60,000 bases of DNA, from positions 312,001-372,000 of the forward strand of contig JAQGDQ010000014.1 in assembly GCA_030141605.1 (NCBI GenBank). Direction: 5' to 3'. This document shows, piece by piece, positions 55,591-60,000 of this stretch. A program made the translations under genes and the position numbers. The notes beneath the pieces were generated by a model that worked only from the letters and a program-made list of their open reading frames with translations, made no database searches and was not told where the DNA came from. Each line of letters opens with the position of its first letter. Positions within the stretch are counted from its first letter, which is position 1. Source of the DNA: Tubiluchus corallicola (taxonomy: Eukaryota > Priapulida > Priapulimorpha > Priapulimorphida > Tubiluchidae).

Positions 55591-56184
55591 GGGCAAACAT
55601 CTAAAAATCAATGTAGAAACATGTAACTACAAGCTTCAAGACTTATGTCACCCCCAAACTGCTGAATTACTGTTTGTCACATTTTTTCTTTTTCCTATAC
55701 CGTTTTCGTTATCATCATCATGACATGCGTAACTGCTGGATTACTGTATTCAGTATTGCGAAGTGAAACACACTGATTAACAACGCGATTCAGGTGAAGC
55801 AGTGGCCATTTTTCCTTTGCAATTACATTGTGCTCTGCGTATTGAATGCGTGCGCGTGTATGTGTACCCTGTTTGTTTCTGAGCTTAATAAGCATACATA
55901 GATTTTGTATAATGAATCCGAGGGTACTGCTGCTTTATAGCATCAGCAAATATGTACACAACTAACATAATCGATGCACATCAGCGCTCCACTGCACGAT
56001 TCACAGATCGCCTTCTATGTATGTTTAATAACAGAAACTGAAGCCGCCATGAATCTTGGCAATGCATTGTGGTGCACAAAGATTTGCTAGCAACATTGTT
56101 TTAATATTTGGTTGATGTCGCAAATGCATTTTTGTATCTATAAGCAAACTTAAGTATAAAGAACAAGTGGGTGTGGGTGCTCGT

Positions 56185-56265
56185 AAAGACGAATGGATGG
56201 ATGGACGGATGCTCGTAAAGACGAATTGATGAATGGTTGGATGGATGGATGGACAGGCGGATGCA
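56185..56265. repeat. (GGAT)n-type repeat with a duplicated 19-bp unit
   Basis: GGATGGATGGAC and GGATGGATGGATGGACAGG runs. GTGCTCGTAAAGACGAAT at about 56177 recurs at about 56208 as ATGCTCGTAAAGACGAAT. Confidence 0.85.
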
Positions 56266-57219
56266 GTAAATGCACGATGATACCATATGCACACATGCAC
56301 AATTGTCACCTACAAATCAACACAACAAAAATGCAAGAGAACGATTATGAAGCAAGGAAGGTTGCACAGAAAGAAGTATTGAGGAAAAATGGAAATAAAA
56401 AAGAGAAAAAGAATGGAGGAATGAAGAAAGGAAAGATGCGAAACATGAACAAGGAAGCAAAAAGACAGAAAGGAAAATAAAGAGGATGGGAGGCTACAAA
56501 AATGAAGGGAATCAACAAATTACATGATATGGACTGTACTTTATGTATTTCTTTCTTGCACTTAACAAATACCTCGCCAGCTGTTTTTTACCCCAACAAA
56601 GCGACTGAGTGTTTTCTACTTTCGTTACTCTTATTTAAACCAAAAAAGTGGAACAATTTCCACATAATTATAATTTCATAAACATGTACATAATGAGAAC
56701 GCATGCAAATTATGCTCTGGGAAATTAAGTGTTTTTAAAACAAGAGCTCCTGAGCGGTTTACCTCTTTATGTTTAATTTAATGGCATTTGTGCAAAATGA
56801 AGAAATTTTTCCGAGTTTCAATTAAAAATTCGAGAAAAATTACGCTCATGAAAATGTTTCGTAAATGAACATGTGGTTAGGAGAAAGCACCCCAGGAGGG
56901 CATTCCGTACCCTGGTATGTAGTGGGGTCTCAAAAAATTAAAAAGTTGTTTCATCAAAATTAAGTATGACTTCTTACGATTTTTTTGTGTTACCGTTTTA
57001 CGGGGCAGCAGCTTTTTACTTACATTGAGAAAATTTCAGCCCGGGTAGCGAAACAGGCGGTTATAGCAGAGTTTTCCTGTAATAAAAGTAGCGTACTGTT
57101 TATTTAAGTTGGCGCAAATTGACGAAATGGCAAGCTATTTGATACAGTTGAAAGGTATCAAGTCTTGTTCAGAAAATTTAGTTGGACTAATTACGAGGAA
57201 ACAAATAGGGGGCTAGGGC

Positions 57220-57900
57220 GGTAATATGCAAGTGTTGAAAATTTGACTCTTAAAAAGTGAAAGTTAGTATTATGCAAGCACTTGTGGAAGGTTGATCAAA
57301 AATGTCCAGTTAAAATCCAAAGTGTGAGATCCAGATACAGCTAGAAATTATCTATATATAAAATGGGAATATAGCTTTTGTTGGAAGGTTAAATGTACAA
57401 TTATTGAAAAATGAACTCCTAGAAAATTGTAAGTTAATATTGTTACAGTCACATTTAGAAGAGTTTGGACTAAGAAACGCCAAATTAAAATTTAAAGTTT
57501 GAGCCCCAGTTATAGTCCAAGCAAATATCCAAATATAATATGGGAACGCTAGCTTTATTATACAAGTGTTGAAAACTGGCTCCCCGAAAAGAATAGAAAG
57601 TTAATATTGTTAAGCCACACATGGAAGCGTTTGAACAATGATACGTCAGTTAAAAATCTAGTCTGACATTTGTTTATGTTAGCTACGTTCAAAAAAAATA
57701 ACCAAATTAAAAGTGGGAACTTTGGGTTTATTGTAAATACAAGGTTTAAGTGTTTTACACGTGAAGAGCTATAATATTGGTGCAGTCACGCGTAGCAGAC
57801 ATGTCCAGTAAAAAACCAAAGTATACTGGCCGATCTACAGTCGACAGTGGAAGTATCCAAATACAAAGTGAGAAAACTTGCTTTATATGTACGGGTTAAA
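57220..57900 (+). repeat. Decayed tandem repeat, unit about 165-177 bp, four copies
   Basis: Four successive units starting near 57229, 57384, 57560 and 57734 share the same landmarks in order: CAAGTGTTGAAAA, AAAGTTAATATTGTTA, a CACACATGGAAG block, GTCCAGTTAAAA, TCCAAATATAA and TGGGAA..TAGCTTTATTAT. Copies differ by many substitutions and small indels. No open frame runs through the unit. Confidence 0.82.
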
Positions 57901-59040
57901 TTCCATGCTTTAGCTACTTGTAATTTACGTGTTCTGATTTTCATTGTTGATATGTCTGTAGATATTCAAGTCGTACATTACGTGAAATTCGTATGTTGTG
58001 TATAGTTTAATTCCGAAAGTAAAATAAACGTTTCTTCACTACTTCATAATTCGAAAAAGCTTGCTACCTTTACTTGATTATCACATTATCTTATTAACAA
58101 GCGTGCAACGTTCAAGTGAGAGGAATGATCGAGTTGGGAGCGTAAACCAAAAACAAATAAAAGAACTCCTGTTGATATTATCACGAGATTCGTTTTACGT
58201 TGTGTTTACCCTCCCTCTGTTATTGATACGGATTCATTTTTCAGAATTCAGCATTCTTCTAGACTTGTTCCATAAACAACCGTCATGAATTTGTTGTCAG
58301 CGGCAGAGACGAATGATAAACTTAAATAAGCCGTACTTGGCACAGATTTCCTGGTATATGCTGTATGCTCGTGTTACTGCTGTACATACTTGCTCGAGGT
58401 TCTGTTTTGACAGTTTATCTGAAGCTGTTTACGTGCAGGAAGCCAAGTTGGCAGAGTATGAAGTATGTATGAACCTGTGACGCGAAGCTTAACTGCAAGC
58501 CCGCCGGCGCGTCTTAATTTTAATCAGCTGGATAAACCAATATGAAGAGATTTTGTTGAAAAATGAAACACCGTGCTGTGATAATTGCCATACCTCTAAG
58601 AGAATTAGGCTACAAAGTATGATTTTACTATCCGCAGTATTACTATAGCTAGTTCGCCATATGTACACAGCCGTTGGTACTTTTACTTAGGTTTTTGAAA
58701 TTGCTCGTACATTTAGATTGGCGCGAGTGTATAATCACTTACCCCAGGTATCTATTGTTTCTGACAATGGAATGTTTTCGAAACGAGTAATCATCGCAAA
58801 GTATAGTTCCAGTTATTGTCAGATCGGAGCAAACGACACTTACACCATTCCTAGTATTTTTTTTATTAATTTTTTTATAGTTTAGTAGTTTATTAGTTAC
58901 ACATATTGCATGCATGTTGAACAATATCAAAACTTAAAAAAAACATTTAGATGGAGTGCTTAAAAATTGAAAATATTTGTGTAAAGCGCCAATTATTATC
59001 TTTTTTGCTAGTATTAATGCTTGCAGCACGTTAATATCAG
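57901..59040. other. Intergenic, no feature recognised
   Basis: The frame at 58061-58288 is Leu/Ile-rich without recognisable similarity. No splice chain could be built. Confidence 0.45.
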
Positions 59041-59044
59041 TATA

Positions 59045-59224
59045 TATTAGTATCAGCGTTAGTGATAGTATTAGAATTAGTATTAGTATTAGTATTGGTA
59101 TTAGTATTAGTAGTAACAGTAATAATATTATTATTATCAGTATCAGTATCAGTAGTAGTGTTAGTATTAGTATTTGTATCAGTATTGATGTTAGTATTGT
59201 ATTAGTATTAGTATTAGTATTAGA
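59045..59224. repeat. (TTAGTA)n hexanucleotide repeat, imperfect
   Basis: TTAGTA units with GTTAGT, TATCAG and TAATAT variants over about 180 bp. The Ile/Ser and Leu/Ile-rich frames on both strands are artefacts. Confidence 0.92.
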
Positions 59225-60000
59225 ACCTTTTTGCTTGTAAAATGTCATTTGTTGTGTATCCCTCAGTTTTGGTTTTCCTAATATTCTCTGTAATAGTTGT
59301 TTTTCTTGGTTCAATTTCGTTTACACTCGTATTATGTAATGCATCGGTGCTAACTAATTTGCTAATTTTGTTTTATTTGCGTTACACTTTTGTTTGCTAT
59401 TGGATTATTGAAATGCGAAGTAAGTTATTTACTGATACTGCCAGAATCACGTACACGTTTTTTCTAGTTAACGAAAAGAACTGAAGACCGCTCATTATTT
59501 TATGCAGCTACTTCTGCAGACTGCGGTATCCTTTGAGGCAGCATGCCGCCATGTTGACGATAAACTTTTGCGAAGCTTTCTTTTTCTCTTCGCCAGGACA
59601 GATGATAAATTTCGAACCATCAGTTTCTCGGCATAATTCCGCGAGAAATGCTTTAGAAAACTATATGCAAATTGTGAACTGTCGGGCTAGCATTTTCTTT
59701 TGTTATGGCCATGAAGCTAGTCAACAATAGCGGCTGAATAGCAAGCCAATGAAATCGACGAGTTTTCTTGAACGATTTATGAGCGTGCCAGTTCTGTATT
59801 TCTCCGTGTTAAACGCAGCTTGACTCTGCCAGTCATTAAACTGGCTTAACAAAATGCGAGTTTAGTGAAATTGCTGTGTTCAGGACTGGTATTTACATAC
59901 AAGTCGTCGTGGCTATCGATTGATCTGCCTGACACCTCAACGTAGAGAGATGCTATTATTTTCAGTTTTTGCACGAATGTGGCGTCTGATTTTTTTGCAT
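59225..60000. other. Right edge, no supportable gene
   Basis: An ATG frame at 59242-59484 encodes 80 residues with two hydrophobic stretches (SVLVFLIFSVIVVFLGSI and LLILFYLRYTFVCYW). In this T-rich context hydrophobic translations are expected, so it is not called as a gene. Confidence 0.4.

Noticed and set aside
55412-55611. Minus-strand ORFs with repeated LTLPY
   Set aside because: Translation of the (GGTAA)n array in two frames.
59242-59484. 80-residue hydrophobic ORF near the right edge
   Set aside because: Hydrophobic translation is expected from T-rich DNA; no family or splice context.

Overview
This window is AT-rich nuclear DNA from a multicellular animal. The evidence is spliced metazoan genes with GT-AG introns (a MYST histone acetyltransferase, a paired-class homeobox gene, a Ly6/uPAR-fold GPI protein, TIM14, and a NALCN-channel subunit of the NALF/FAM155 family), plus long introns, microsatellites, tRNA-derived SINEs and non-LTR retrotransposons. 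The combination suggests an aquatic invertebrate, possibly a lophotrochozoan or other non-vertebrate bilaterian, but I cannot name the phylum from sequence alone. Exon structures were assembled by hand from reading frame, splice sites, phase and family similarity.

Layout. 1-7592 (minus): the N-terminal two thirds of KAT5/Tip60 (ten coding exons), running off the left edge. 7669-8374 (plus): a small unrecognised three-exon gene, head to head with KAT5, with only 76 bp between the start codons. 8.5-15.3 kb: mostly featureless AT-rich DNA with a 142-bp (AC)n tract. 15340-18246 (plus): a two-exon paired-like homeobox gene with a C-terminal OAR motif; its intron carries a SINE and a LINE 3' end. 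18.3-25.3 kb: intergenic, with microsatellites, a degenerate telomere-like stretch and a hairpin. 25326-26285 (plus): the last two coding exons of a Ly6/uPAR-like GPI protein. 27660-31616 (minus): DNAJC19/TIM14, five exons, complete. 31.2-37.9 kb: repeat-rich, including a hAT-type MITE with 8-bp target duplications and a long inverted repeat followed by a hammerhead-ribozyme-like core. 38.05-41.5 kb (plus): a decayed CR1-like LINE with an internal reverse-transcriptase deletion. 42402-42992 (plus): first coding exon of the NALF1-type gene, with upstream ORFs in its leader. 43-60 kb: no confident further exon; simple repeats, two copies of one tRNA-derived SINE family, a (GGTAA)n array, and a decayed tandem repeat of about 165-177 bp units at 57.2-57.9 kb.

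The genes do not form a pathway. They act in chromatin acetylation, transcriptional patterning, cell-surface signalling, mitochondrial protein import and neuronal sodium leak. The most interesting non-gene signals are the very short KAT5 bidirectional promoter, two MITEs with recognisable termini and target duplications, the hairpin plus hammerhead-like motif, and the 57-kb tandem repeat.
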